Source: Ectopseudomonas chengduensis | GTDB taxonomy: Bacteria > Pseudomonadota > Gammaproteobacteria > Pseudomonadales > Pseudomonadaceae | Length of the DNA: 64,000 bases | Direction of reading: 5' to 3' | Assembly (NCBI RefSeq): GCF_015712065.1 | Contig: NZ_JACFYZ010000012.1 | Coordinates: 62,001 to 126,000 of the forward strand | Part shown: in pieces, positions 23,091-32,231 of the stretch | Numbering within the stretch: position 1 is the stretch's first letter | Layout: every line of letters starts with the position of its first letter | The notes under the pieces: generated by a model | What the model was told of the DNA's origin: nothing | Database searches by the model: none | Seen by the model: only the letters and a program-made list of their open reading frames with translations | Made by a program: the position numbers and the translations under genes

Positions 23091-24100
23091 GCGTTGTTGA
23101 ATCCATCGCGGTATTGGCTCGGCGTCTGGCCGGTCCAGCGTTTGAAGGCTCGGCCGAAGCTGCTGCTGTCGCTGAAGCCGAGCAGATAGGCAATCTCACT
23201 GATCGAACAGCGCGGATCGCGCATGTGCCGCAACGCCAGGGCGTGGCGCGTCTCACCGAGCAGCGCCTCGTAGCTGGTGCCCTCCTCGGCCAGGTGGCGC
23301 TGCAGGCTGCGCAGGCTCAGATGCAGGGTCTGGGCGATACGTTCGGCGGAGGGCTCGCCATCGGGCAATTGCGCCTCCAGGCAGCTGCGCACCCGCTCGC
23401 TGCAACTGGCTGCCTGCAGTTGCTCCAGGCTGCGTCTGAGCACCGTCTCGTTATGTTCGGCCAGCTCCGGGTTGCCGTCGTCCAGCCGTTGTTCGAACGC
23501 GGCGCGGGGAAAGCGCAGCAGGCTTTCATCGGCATCGAACTGCAGCGGTGCGCGAAATACCGCCTGCCAGGGCGCCGGGTCGGTTGGCTGCGGGCGCTGC
23601 AATTGCACCAGCAGCGGCGAGAACTCCCGGTTCAGGCGATTGCGACAGCTGCGCACGTAGATCGCGGCAAAGGCGTCCAGCGCTTCGGGTGCGGGCGCAG
23701 GGCTGCCTGGCGGTACGCGAAAACGAAATTCGTAGACGTCTTCCAGCTGGCGTAACTCCAGCTGCAGCGCATCGCTGACCACCCGGTGATAACGCACGAT
23801 GCGCTCGAACATCTCGCGCAGGCTGCTGCTGGCGATCAGCGCATAGCCCAGCGCATGGAAGGTGGTCGGACTGACGAACTGCGAAGTCTTCAGGCCCAGC
23901 GCCGGGTCACCACTGGCGGCCACCGCCAACTGCCACAGGCGCGTGGTGACCGACAGCGGGCAGCGCGCGTTGGGGTCGTCGAGCACTGCCGGGTCGAGCC
24001 CCGCCTCGCGGCACAGCGCAGCGCTGTCCAGGCCGAGGGCATCGAGCTGCTTGCGCAGGGCGCGGGTCCAGCTGGCCAGGGTGGTGGGTTCGGCGGTCAT
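23087..24100 (-). CDS. AraC-family regulator (arabinose-binding/OruR type)
   Basis: 337 residues. The N-terminal ligand domain (about 20-200) is of the type found in OruR/ArgR-like Pseudomonas regulators, with SPTTFHALGYALIASSSLRE. The C-terminal AraC double HTH (about 235-335) has RIAQTLHLSLRSLQRHLAEE and ISEIAYLLGFSDSSSFGRAF, then KRWTGQTPSQYR. It is divergent from the desaturase gene across 103 bp and translationally coupled to the flavoprotein gene downstream. It therefore probably controls one or both (inference). Confidence 0.88.
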   Translation of the reverse strand: MTAEPTTLASWTRALRKQLDALGLDSAALCREAGLDPAVLDDPNARCPLSVTTRLWQLAVAASGDPALGLKTSQFVSPTTFHALGYALIASSSLREMFERIVRYHRVVSDALQLELRQLEDVYEFRFRVPPGSPAPAPEALDAFAAIYVRSCRNRLNREFSPLLVQLQRPQPTDPAPWQAVFRAPLQFDADESLLRFPRAAFEQRLDDGNPELAEHNETVLRRSLEQLQAASCSERVRSCLEAQLPDGEPSAERIAQTLHLSLRSLQRHLAEEGTSYEALLGETRHALALRHMRDPRCSISEIAYLLGFSDSSSFGRAFKRWTGQTPSQYRDGFNNA

Positions 24101-24203
24101 GCAGATTGGCGTATCCGGTAGGCAGGTTGGCGTGCACGGTCGGGCGCTCTGACGACCGTCACGGCACAGTGAAGTCACAACCCAATAACAAGAGGATGTC
24201 GGC

Positions 24204-25262
24204 ATGTCGCCCTCTCCCGCAAGCCTTAATGACCAGCAACGCGCCGCTTATATCCGTGAACAGGTGATGGCGCAGGGCAACGCCCTGCGCCAACGCTACC
24301 CGATCCTGCAACATCAGGACGCGCTCGGCGCCGGTATTCTCGCTTTCGCACTGCTCGGCATGCTCGGCTCGGCGGCGTTGTACATCGGCGGCTACCTGGC
24401 CTGGTGGGCCTGCCTGCTGCTCAACTCCTTCTTCGCCTCGCTGACCCACGAGCTGGAACACGACCTGATCCATTCGATGTACTTCCGCAAGCGGCCGCTG
24501 CCGCACAACCTGATGCTGGCGCTGGTCTGGCTGGCGCGGCCGAGCACCATCAACCCCTGGGTACGCCGCCATCTGCACCTGAATCATCACAAGGTGTCCG
24601 GTAGCGAAGCGGACACGGAGGAGCGCGCCATCACCAACGGCGAGCCCTGGGGCATCGCGCGCCTGCTGATGGTCGGCGACAACATGATGAGTTCGTTGAT
24701 TCGCTGGCTGCGGGCGAAGAACCCCGAACACCGCCGGCTGATCCTCACGCGCACGCTGAAGGTCTACGCGCCGCTGGGGCTGCTCAACTGGGCGACCTGG
24801 TACCTGTTCCTCGGTTTCCATCTGCTGGATTGGGCCAGTGCTGCGCTTGGTGCTCCGATCGCCTGGTCGGCCGGCACCCTGAACCTGATGGAGGTGGTGA
24901 ACGTCGCCGTGGTGGTGCTGGTCGGGCCCAACGTGCTGCGCACCTTCTGCCTGCACTTCGTCAGCTCCAACATGCACTACTACGGTGATGTCGAACCCGG
25001 CAACGTGATCCAGCAGACCCAGGTCCTCAACCCCTGGTGGCTGTGGCCGCTGCAGGCGTTCTGCTTCAACTTCGGCAGCAGTCATGCGATCCACCATTTC
25101 GTGGTCAAGGAGCCGTTCTATATCCGCCAGCTGACCGTGCCTTTCGCCCACCGGGTGATGCGCGAGATGGGCGTACGCTTCAACGACTTCGGCACCTTCG
25201 CCCGTGCCAATCGCTGGACGCGCCGTCAAGAGGCGGGCGAGGAGCGTGCGCAGGCTGCCTGA
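24204..25262 (+). CDS. desA: Membrane fatty-acid desaturase (DesA-like)
   Basis: 352 residues with four likely membrane helices and the three histidine boxes of di-iron membrane desaturases: HELEHDLIH (about residue 92), HLHLNHH (about 125) and SSHAIHHF (near 294). In P. aeruginosa DesA (PA0286) acts on phospholipid acyl chains at the delta-9 position, and length and motifs match that group. It needs an electron donor; the divergent flavoprotein is a conceivable reductase (speculative). AGAGGA stands about 8 bases before the ATG. Confidence 0.85.
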   Translation: MSPSPASLNDQQRAAYIREQVMAQGNALRQRYPILQHQDALGAGILAFALLGMLGSAALYIGGYLAWWACLLLNSFFASLTHELEHDLIHSMYFRKRPLPHNLMLALVWLARPSTINPWVRRHLHLNHHKVSGSEADTEERAITNGEPWGIARLLMVGDNMMSSLIRWLRAKNPEHRRLILTRTLKVYAPLGLLNWATWYLFLGFHLLDWASAALGAPIAWSAGTLNLMEVVNVAVVVLVGPNVLRTFCLHFVSSNMHYYGDVEPGNVIQQTQVLNPWWLWPLQAFCFNFGSSHAIHHFVVKEPFYIRQLTVPFAHRVMREMGVRFNDFGTFARANRWTRRQEAGEERAQAA

Positions 25263-25433
25263 CCCCAGCTGAGGGGGGTCAGTCATTCGTCGTCGCGCGA
25301 CCCGACGGATGAGACTCGCAGCGCAATCATCGCGCCAGTAGTCGGCTAGAATTGCCCTGCGCCCGACCGCTCCTCAGACCCGACAGCGTCCACCGGACTT
25401 CGGCGCCCTCGTAGTTGCCATGAGGCGCCCAGG

Positions 25434-28313
25434 ATGCTTCGACCGCTTCGCTCACTGATCTTGCTGCTTTGCCTGGCCTGCGTCGTGCCGGCCTGGGCGG
25501 CCAGTGCGTTGCCGTTACTCAAGCTCAGCGCTGCCGATCTGACCGCGCCGGTGAGCATCGAGCACAGCCTGCTGCTGGAAGACCCCAGCGGCCAGCTGAG
25601 CGCCAGCGAGGTACTGCAGCGCATCGCACAAGAGGGTCGCCAGGTTCAGGGCACCGCCCGCATCGGCTATACACGCAGCGCCTGGTGGCTCGCCGTGCAA
25701 TTGCAGACACCGCCAGCCGAACGCCTGCAACTGATCATCGGCCAGACCTTCCTCGATGATCTGGAGGTCTGGCTGTTCGATGGCGAGCAGTCGCTCGGCC
25801 CGCTGTACAGCGGCGCAAAACGTCCATTCGCCGAACGTGGCGAGCCCTATCCACAGTTTCTGCTCAACCTGCCGCGCTTGGGCGATGGCCCGCACAGCCT
25901 GCTGCTGCGCGTGCAGAGTCATTCGGCGATCAACCTGCCGCTGCAGGTGGTCGGCGCCGAACAGGGCCAACAACTGATCGCTTACAGCTGGCTACAGAGC
26001 GGCCTGCTGATCGGCGCCCTGCTCGCGCTGGCACTGTTCTATCTGGTCAAGTACAGCACCCTGCGCGAGGCGCAGCTGGCCTACTTCAGCCTCACCTCGT
26101 TGTGCGTGGCGCTGTACAACACCAGCCTGTACAACATTGCCGGTCTGCTCTGGCCGCAGTGGACGCTGCTGCCCAAATTGCTGGTCAATCTACCCACCGC
26201 CGGGATGATGATCTTCAGCTCGCTGTTCATCGCCAGCGCCCTGGGCCTGAAACTTGGACGTCTGCGCTGGCTGCGCGATGCCCTGTTCGCGGCCACCCTG
26301 CTGGTCAGCATCGGCGGCGTCTTCGTCGACCATCCCCACGCCTACCAGACCCTCAACCTGCTGACGCTGGCTACCGGCCTATATCAACTGCTGCTGATGG
26401 TCCTCGGCGTCTATCAGCGCCGCCCTTATGCACCGGGCTATCTGCTGTGCTGGAGTGCTGCACTGGTGCTGATGCTGCTGGTGCCGCTGAGCCGCGCCGG
26501 GCTGATTCCGCTGCCCACGGGCTTCTATGCGCTGTACGCCTACCTGCCGGCTTTAAGCATGCTGCTATTCGGCGCACTGCTCGACAAGCAACTGGAGCGG
26601 GTGCGCCGCGTGCTGCTGAGCAGCCAGGCGCAGGCCATCGATAATCTGGAGCAATACCAGGCGCTGTTCCGCCACAGCGGCGAAGGCATCTTTCGTTGCC
26701 ATCGCGACGGCCAACTGCTGGAAGCCAACCCGAGCCTGGCGCGTCTGCTCGGTAGCGAGACCCTGCCGGACGATCTCAGCCAGCTGTCACTGCAGAGTCT
26801 GGTGGGCGAAACCCAGTGGCGCTGGCTGCTGTTGCAAATCGACGTGCAGGCTGGCGCAGTCAGCTGCGAGTGCCAGCTGTACGACCTCGAACAGCGGCCA
26901 CGCTGGGTCTACCTGTCGCTGCACCTGCGCCCGCATCAGGAATTCATCGAAGGCATAGTGGTCGACCTCAGCGAGCGCCGCGCACTGGAAGAACGTCTGC
27001 AACAGCTCGCTGCCCACGACGCCCTGACCGGCCTGCTCAACCGCCGCGAGCTGGAAAGACTGCTCTCGGAAACGCTCAGCGGCGCAGCCAAACGGCGCTT
27101 CAGCCACCTGTTGCTGCTAGGGCTGGACCGCTTCAAGCAGGTCAACGACCTGTGTGGCCACTCCGCCGGCGACCAGTTGCTCAGGCAATTGGCAACCCAG
27201 CTCGCGCACCAGTTGCCGCGCCATGCCGAGCTGGCCCGCGTCGGCGGTGACGAGTTCGCCGTGCTGCTGCGCGAGGTCGATGACGAGGCCGCCCTCAAGC
27301 AGGCCGAGGCCTTGCGCCGGGCGGTCGAGCAGTTCGTTTTCACCTGGCAAGGGCGCCCCTTCCGTCTCCACACCAGCATCGGCCTGCTCGCCCTCGGCTC
27401 TGGCGTGCGCGACTGGGAGACCGCACTGACCTGGGCCAGCAGCGCCAGCCAACTGGCCAAGCACCAGGGCCGCAACCGCGTGTGCCAGTTCAACCCGGAA
27501 GATGGCGCGCTGCTCGAACATCAACGCCAGCTGCAATGGATTACCCGCCTGCGTGAAGCCTGCGAACGCGGTCATTTCGAGCTGTTCTTCCAACCCGTAC
27601 AAGCGCTGCAGAGTGCCACCGCCGGCCTGCACTACGAAGTCCTGCTGCGCTACCGCGATCCGCAGAGTGGCGAGTGGATCAGCCCGGCACAATTTCTCGA
27701 TGCAGCGGCGCGCTATGACTTTCTCGGCGCCATCGACCGCTGGGTCGTTCAGCATCTGTGCGCCTGGCTGGCCGCCAACCCGCGGCACCTGGCGCAGCTG
27801 GCTCAGGTCAACGTCAACCTCAGCGCCAACTCTCTGCTCGATTCCGACTTCCACCGTTTGCTGCAGAATGAGCTGCAGCAGCACGGCCTACCGCCCGGAA
27901 AATTCTGCATCGAAGTGACGGAAATGGTCGCCCTGGGTGAGCTGGGCGTCTCCGCCCAGTGGATCGAGGAACTACGCAGCAAGGGGCTGAAAGTCGCCCT
28001 GGACGACTTCGGCAGCGGCTTCGCCTCCTACGCTTATCTGCGTCACCTGCCGCTGGATATCCTCAAGATCGATGGCAGCTTTATCAGCGGCATCGAGAAC
28101 GACCCGATCAACCAGGCCATGGTCGGCTCGATGCGACAGATTGCCGGGCAATTGAGCCTGCTCACCGTCGCCGAATTCGTCGAGACCCAGGCCAGCCTGG
28201 ACTGCCTGCGCCGCCTCGGCATCGACTATGCCCAGGGCTACTTCGTTGGCCGCCCGCAGCCCTTGCGGCAACTGGCCGATGACGCGCGTCGCCACGACAC
28301 TCAGGAAGCCTGA
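25434..28313 (+). CDS. 7TMR-DISM / PAS / GGDEF / EAL cyclic-di-GMP protein
   Basis: 959 residues. A signal peptide (1-23) is followed by an extracellular 7TMR-DISMED2-like beta domain (about 30-165), a seven-helix membrane region (about 180-385), a PAS domain (about 400-510), GGDEF (about 525-690) and EAL (about 700-950). The cyclase motif GGDEF is intact (about residue 604), but the usual RxxD inhibitory site is absent (RHAE is out of register). The EAL motif reads EVL (about 735); the rest, including NVNLSANSL, EVTEMV and LDDFGSGFASY, is conserved. It probably both makes and degrades c-di-GMP in response to an external ligand. It overlaps the next gene tail to tail by 13 bp. Confidence 0.88.
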   Translation: MLRPLRSLILLLCLACVVPAWAASALPLLKLSAADLTAPVSIEHSLLLEDPSGQLSASEVLQRIAQEGRQVQGTARIGYTRSAWWLAVQLQTPPAERLQLIIGQTFLDDLEVWLFDGEQSLGPLYSGAKRPFAERGEPYPQFLLNLPRLGDGPHSLLLRVQSHSAINLPLQVVGAEQGQQLIAYSWLQSGLLIGALLALALFYLVKYSTLREAQLAYFSLTSLCVALYNTSLYNIAGLLWPQWTLLPKLLVNLPTAGMMIFSSLFIASALGLKLGRLRWLRDALFAATLLVSIGGVFVDHPHAYQTLNLLTLATGLYQLLLMVLGVYQRRPYAPGYLLCWSAALVLMLLVPLSRAGLIPLPTGFYALYAYLPALSMLLFGALLDKQLERVRRVLLSSQAQAIDNLEQYQALFRHSGEGIFRCHRDGQLLEANPSLARLLGSETLPDDLSQLSLQSLVGETQWRWLLLQIDVQAGAVSCECQLYDLEQRPRWVYLSLHLRPHQEFIEGIVVDLSERRALEERLQQLAAHDALTGLLNRRELERLLSETLSGAAKRRFSHLLLLGLDRFKQVNDLCGHSAGDQLLRQLATQLAHQLPRHAELARVGGDEFAVLLREVDDEAALKQAEALRRAVEQFVFTWQGRPFRLHTSIGLLALGSGVRDWETALTWASSASQLAKHQGRNRVCQFNPEDGALLEHQRQLQWITRLREACERGHFELFFQPVQALQSATAGLHYEVLLRYRDPQSGEWISPAQFLDAAARYDFLGAIDRWVVQHLCAWLAANPRHLAQLAQVNVNLSANSLLDSDFHRLLQNELQQHGLPPGKFCIEVTEMVALGELGVSAQWIEELRSKGLKVALDDFGSGFASYAYLRHLPLDILKIDGSFISGIENDPINQAMVGSMRQIAGQLSLLTVAEFVETQASLDCLRRLGIDYAQGYFVGRPQPLRQLADDARRHDTQEA

Positions 28314-29515
28314 TAGAGCGCCACCGGTACGCGCTCGAGCAGCGCCAGATCCAAGCGCAACATGCGCACGCAGCGCGCTTCGACCAGGCTGGCTGGCAGC
28401 TCGTTGTTCGGCAGGGCCAGCAACAGACCAGTGAGGTTGAGCACCAGCGCCTCACGCGAGAACACGCCGCTGCCCAGGCCATAGAGCGCTGCGATCAGCT
28501 CTCGCAGGCCGAACGGCAATCGCCAGCGGATACGCAGGGCCGAACCGAAGCTCGCCGAGCGGCGCAGCATCGCATCGTCGATCTGCTCATTGCTCAGTTC
28601 ACCACCCGCTTCCTGCCAGTCCTGCAGGCTGCGCAGCAGGGCCAGCTCGCCCAGATTGTGCAGCAGACCGGCGGTATAGCAGAGCTCGGCGTCCAGCTTC
28701 AGTTCGAGCGCCAGCCAGCGCGCCAGCTCGGCGCTGCGTCGCGCCTGCTGCCAGGTATGCGCAGCCAATTCTGCCAGGCGTGGGTCACGCAGCTGGGCAT
28801 TGCGCTGCAGCGCCAGGCCCAGCACCAAATTCAGCGTGCGCGCCACACCCAGGCGCTGCAGCGCCTGGGTCAGGGTATGACAAGGCACACCCTGATGCTG
28901 CGCGGCGGTGCTGGCTGCGGCAATCAGCAGCGCGGTGATCTGCGGGTCGCTGCCGAACACCGCCTCCAATTCGCCCAGGTCCTGCTCGCCGGCCTGCAGC
29001 CCCTGACTCACGGCATTGCGTACATCGCTGAGCAGCGGTGCACCCTGCCCCTCTTCGCGCACCGTATCGAGATAGTCACGCAGCTCGCTGAGCAACAGCG
29101 GCTGACGCACCGCCACCGCAGCCGCAGGCGCGGGCAACAATGTGCGCAGACGCTGACGCAGACTCTCGGCATTGAAGGGCTTGGCCAGATAGGCACTGGG
29201 CGCCAGCGGCCGCGCGGCGCGCACGCTGCTGGCATCCAGGCGACCACTGATGAGCACGAACGGCAGCGCCGGTGTACGCGGGTGACGGCGCAACTGGCGC
29301 AGCAGCTCCAGGCCGTCGAGCCCCGGAAGCTCGCCATCGGCGATCACCAGATCGGGCAAGCGCCGCTTGCAACGCGCCAGAGCCGCCTGACCATCGCTGA
29401 CCTGCAGTACACGGGCATCGCCACACACGTCTAGCACCAGTTGCTGCAACAGGTTGGACGTCCAGGGATCCGCCTCGGCAATCAGGACTTCCACACAATG
29501 AGCTGAAGCGGTCAT
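28301..29515 (-). CDS. Response regulator with HDOD output domain
   Basis: 404 residues. The receiver domain (about 8-122) has acidic residues AEAD (14-16), phospho-acceptor Asp60 in LVIADGELPGLDG, and the conserved Lys in YLAKPFN. The HDOD domain (about 175-370) has SDPQITALLIAAASTAAQH, the ARTLNLVLGLALQRN segment and LLHNLGELALLRSL; its HD-type metal ligands are incomplete, as usual for HDOD. The partner kinase is not nearby. It is convergent with the GGDEF/EAL gene, so a functional link through c-di-GMP signalling is possible. Confidence 0.85.
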   Translation of the reverse strand: MTASAHCVEVLIAEADPWTSNLLQQLVLDVCGDARVLQVSDGQAALARCKRRLPDLVIADGELPGLDGLELLRQLRRHPRTPALPFVLISGRLDASSVRAARPLAPSAYLAKPFNAESLRQRLRTLLPAPAAAVAVRQPLLLSELRDYLDTVREEGQGAPLLSDVRNAVSQGLQAGEQDLGELEAVFGSDPQITALLIAAASTAAQHQGVPCHTLTQALQRLGVARTLNLVLGLALQRNAQLRDPRLAELAAHTWQQARRSAELARWLALELKLDAELCYTAGLLHNLGELALLRSLQDWQEAGGELSNEQIDDAMLRRSASFGSALRIRWRLPFGLRELIAALYGLGSGVFSREALVLNLTGLLLALPNNELPASLVEARCVRMLRLDLALLERVPVALYQAS

Positions 29516-29740
29516 GCGAGCCTCTGGGCGAATGACGAACGGAGGATGCCCGAACCCCATGTACCCACATCCACCAAAAAGCTGATGGATAAGTCAGTTC
29601 CACGGCAACGGCGCAGTCTAAACCGAGGTGTTGTGTGACGTAAGTCGCAGGTGAGCGAGTTGCGCAAAAAAATGCGCGACCAATAGCCGCGCAAATGAGC
29701 GGCGCAGGCGCGAGTCCGAGCGCTGCCAGGAAACACGGGC

Positions 29741-29770
29741 AAAAAAAAGCCCGCCGATTAGGGCGGGCTT
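29741..29770 (-). terminator. Rho-independent terminator of rpmB-rpmG
   Basis: On the minus strand, AAGCCCGCC pairs with GGCGGGCTT (29747-29755 with 29762-29770) around a 6-nt loop, followed by a run of eight T. It lies 22 bp after the rpmG stop. Confidence 0.88.
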
Positions 29771-29791
29771 CTTTGCCAGGCAGCCGATCAA

Positions 29792-29947
29792 TTACTTGAT
29801 CTTGGCTTCCTTGTACATCACGTGCTTGCGTACGACCGGATCGAATTTCTTGATTTCGATCTTGTCGGGGGTGGTGCGCTTGTTCTTGTCGGTGGTGTAG
29901 AAATGGCCGGTACCGGCGCTGGACACCAAACGGATCAGTTCACGCAT
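29792..29947 (-). CDS. rpmG: 50S ribosomal protein L33
   Basis: 51-residue L33 of the large ribosomal subunit. The sequence begins MRELIRLVSSAGTGHFYTT and ends KKFDPVVRKHVLYKEAKIK, the usual proteobacterial form. It lacks the Cys pairs of the zinc-binding C+ type. It is immediately downstream of rpmB (10 bp) in the conserved rpmB-rpmG operon and is followed by a strong terminator. Confidence 0.97.
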   Translation of the reverse strand: MRELIRLVSSAGTGHFYTTDKNKRTTPDKIEIKKFDPVVRKHVMYKEAKIK

Positions 29948-29957
29948 GACTCTCTCC

Positions 29958-30194
29958 TTAAACCTTTTCGCCGCGAGCGCGCAGCTCAGCCAGCACTACG
30001 TCGATGCCACGCTTGTCGATGACGCGCATGCCTTTGGCAGATACGCGCAGACGCACGAAGCGCTTCTCGGACTCGACCCAGAAGCGATGGTGCTGCAGGT
30101 TCGGCAGGAAACGACGACGGGTTTTGTTGTTTGCGTGGGAAATGTTGTTCCCGGTTACCGGACCCTTACCGGTAACTTGACAGACTCTCGACAT
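29958..30194 (-). CDS. rpmB: 50S ribosomal protein L28
   Basis: 78-residue L28, first gene of the rpmB-rpmG pair. It starts SRVCQVTGKGPVTGNNISHA and contains NKTRRRFLPNLQHHRFW, as in other gamma-proteobacteria. The length is standard and the zinc-binding Cys motif is absent (C- type). It is divergent from the peptide-binding-protein gene across about 345 bp. Confidence 0.97.
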   Translation of the reverse strand: MSRVCQVTGKGPVTGNNISHANNKTRRRFLPNLQHHRFWVESEKRFVRLRVSAKGMRVIDKRGIDVVLAELRARGEKV

Positions 30195-30539
30195 GCCTCA
30201 GCCCTCTAAAACCACATGCCCAACCCGGCATGGGTTGGCCGCTTAAACTCAATGTCATTGGCGCTCGGCGCCGCGTTTCTCGAGGGTCTTACCGGGCGCA
30301 CTGGATAGCGCAAGAACCGGGCCCCTAGAAAAGAGCGCTGCTTTATACCAGAAAGCCCTGGGAGCAACAAGGAAAAACGCAGGATAAAACCCAACCCCGA
30401 GCCAGCAGCCCCGCCGGGGGCCGGCCCGTTGGGGCCTGATCAAGATTTGACCGCTCGTCGCCTCGATCGGGTATTCAGCGCATGGCAAATCGACTAGGGT
30501 TGCAAGCTTGCCGTTCACGCCAGGAATGAGGACTTCACC
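30195..30539. other. Divergent promoter region of rpmB and the peptide-binding gene
   Basis: 345 bp without a gene. The part next to rpmB should hold the ribosomal-protein promoter. A GC-rich hairpin CCCCGCCGGGG with flanking CCGGCCCG occurs at about 30410-30430. GAATGAGGA precedes the next ATG as a probable ribosome binding site. I found no convincing operator or terminator. Confidence 0.5.
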
Positions 30540-32117
30540 ATGCGCCTGTTGCTCGCTGCTCTACTGTGCACCCCGATCCTGGCCCAGGCCGCCACCCTCA
30601 GCGTATGCACCGAAGCCAGCCCGGAGGGTTTCGACGTGGTGCAGTACAACTCGCTGACCACCACCAATGCCTCGGCCGACATGCTGATGAACCGTCTGGT
30701 GGAGTTCGACGCCGAGCAGGGCAAACTGCTGCCGAGCCTGGCGCGCAGCTGGTCGATCTCCGCCGATGGCCTGGTCTACGACTTCACCCTGCGCGACGAC
30801 GTGCAATTTCACCACAGCGCCGACTTCACGCCCAGCCGCACTCTCGATGCCCGGGACGTGCTGTTCAGCTTCCAGCGCATGCTCGACGAGCAGCACCCCT
30901 GGCACGCGGTCGCCACCAGCGGTTACCCACACGCCCAGTCGATGCAGTGGCCGAGCCTGATCGCCAAGATCGAGGCGCCGGATGCGCACCGCGTACGCAT
31001 CACCCTGAAGCGCCGCGATGCGACCTTCCTCGCCACCCTGAGCATGGGCTTCGCCTCGATCTATTCCGCCGAATACGCCGACCAGCTGATGGCTGCCGGT
31101 ACGCCGCAGAAGCTCAACAGCGCGCCCATCGGCAGCGGCCCGTTCGCCTTCGAGCGTTTCCAGAAGGATGCCGCCGTGCGCTACCGCGCCAACCCGGAGT
31201 ATTTCGCCGGCAAGCCGGGCGTGGACCGGGTGATCTTCGCCATCACCCCGGACAGCAACGTGCGCCTGCAGAAGCTGCGCCGCGGCGAATGCCAGATCGC
31301 TCTGTCGCCGAAACCGCAGGACGTGCAGGCCATCGCCGGCGACGCCAAGCTGAAAAGCGCACAGACCGCCGCGTTCATGACCGCCTTCGTCGGCATCAAC
31401 AGCCAGCATCCACCACTGGACAAACCGCAAGTGCGCCAGGCGATCAACCTGGCCTTCGACAAGGCCAGCTACGTCAAGGCCGTGTTCGAGGGCAGCGCCG
31501 AGCCGGCCAATGGCCCGTACCCGCCGAACACATGGAGCTACGCCAGCGAACTGCCCGGCTATGCGCATGATCCGGCCAAGGCCCGCGCCCTGCTGGCCGA
31601 GACTGGTCTGGCAGAGGGTTTCAAGACCACCATCTGGACCCGCCCCAGCGGCAGCCTGCTCAATCCCAACCCCAGCCTCGGCGCGCAACTGCTGCAGGCG
31701 GATCTGGCCAAGGTGGGCATCGACGCCGAGATTCGCGTGATCGAATGGGGCGAGCTGATCCGCCGCGCCAAGGCCGGCGAGCACGACCTGCTGTTCATGG
31801 GCTGGGCTGGCGACAACGGCGACCCGGATAACTTCCTCACCCCGCAATTCGCCTGCGCCTCGGTGCAGTCAGGGCTGAACTTCGCCCGCTACTGCGACGA
31901 AACGCTGGACAAGCTGATCGCGGACGGCAAGGCCAGCAGCGACCAGGATGAGCGCAGCCGCCTTTATCACCAGGCGCAGCAGATCATTCAGGAGCAGGCG
32001 CTGTGGCTGCCGCTGACCCACCCGACCGCCTTCGCGCTGCTCAGCGCCAAGGTCGAGGGTTACCAGGTCAGCCCCTTTGGCCGGCAGAATTTCGCTTCGG
32101 TACAGATGGCACCATAA
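30540..32117 (+). CDS. Periplasmic dipeptide/oligopeptide-binding protein (DppA-like)
   Basis: 525-residue extracellular solute-binding protein family 5. A short signal peptide (1-18, ending AQA) precedes LSVCTEASPEGFDVVQYNS. The family core is ADMLMNRLVEFDAEQGKLLP, ARSWSISADGLVYDFTLRDD and GWAGDNGDPDNFLTPQFAC; the last is typical of DppA-type dipeptide/heme-binding proteins. No permease or ATPase gene is adjacent, so it must use a transporter encoded elsewhere. The same orphan gene lies beside rpmB and radC in P. aeruginosa (PA5317). Confidence 0.9.
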   Translation: MRLLLAALLCTPILAQAATLSVCTEASPEGFDVVQYNSLTTTNASADMLMNRLVEFDAEQGKLLPSLARSWSISADGLVYDFTLRDDVQFHHSADFTPSRTLDARDVLFSFQRMLDEQHPWHAVATSGYPHAQSMQWPSLIAKIEAPDAHRVRITLKRRDATFLATLSMGFASIYSAEYADQLMAAGTPQKLNSAPIGSGPFAFERFQKDAAVRYRANPEYFAGKPGVDRVIFAITPDSNVRLQKLRRGECQIALSPKPQDVQAIAGDAKLKSAQTAAFMTAFVGINSQHPPLDKPQVRQAINLAFDKASYVKAVFEGSAEPANGPYPPNTWSYASELPGYAHDPAKARALLAETGLAEGFKTTIWTRPSGSLLNPNPSLGAQLLQADLAKVGIDAEIRVIEWGELIRRAKAGEHDLLFMGWAGDNGDPDNFLTPQFACASVQSGLNFARYCDETLDKLIADGKASSDQDERSRLYHQAQQIIQEQALWLPLTHPTAFALLSAKVEGYQVSPFGRQNFASVQMAP

Positions 32118-32128
32118 GCCGTCATCAT

Positions 32129-32220
32129 GGTGGGCTAAAGCCCACCCTACACGTCACATAAAGACAGGTAGAGCGGGTGCAACCCGCCGCATCGATAACG
32201 GCGAGTTGCACCCGCCCTAC
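32129..32220. repeat. Compound of two dispersed palindrome families
   Basis: First a GGTGGGC-TAAA-GCCCACC hairpin (32129-32146) ending CCTAC, then a GTAG...GCGGGT-GCA-ACCCGC unit (about 32168-32188) mirrored by GTTGCACCCGCCCTAC (ending 32220). It fills nearly the whole gap between the convergent peptide-binding and radC genes. Confidence 0.72.
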
Positions 32221-32231
32221 GCATGTCCCAG

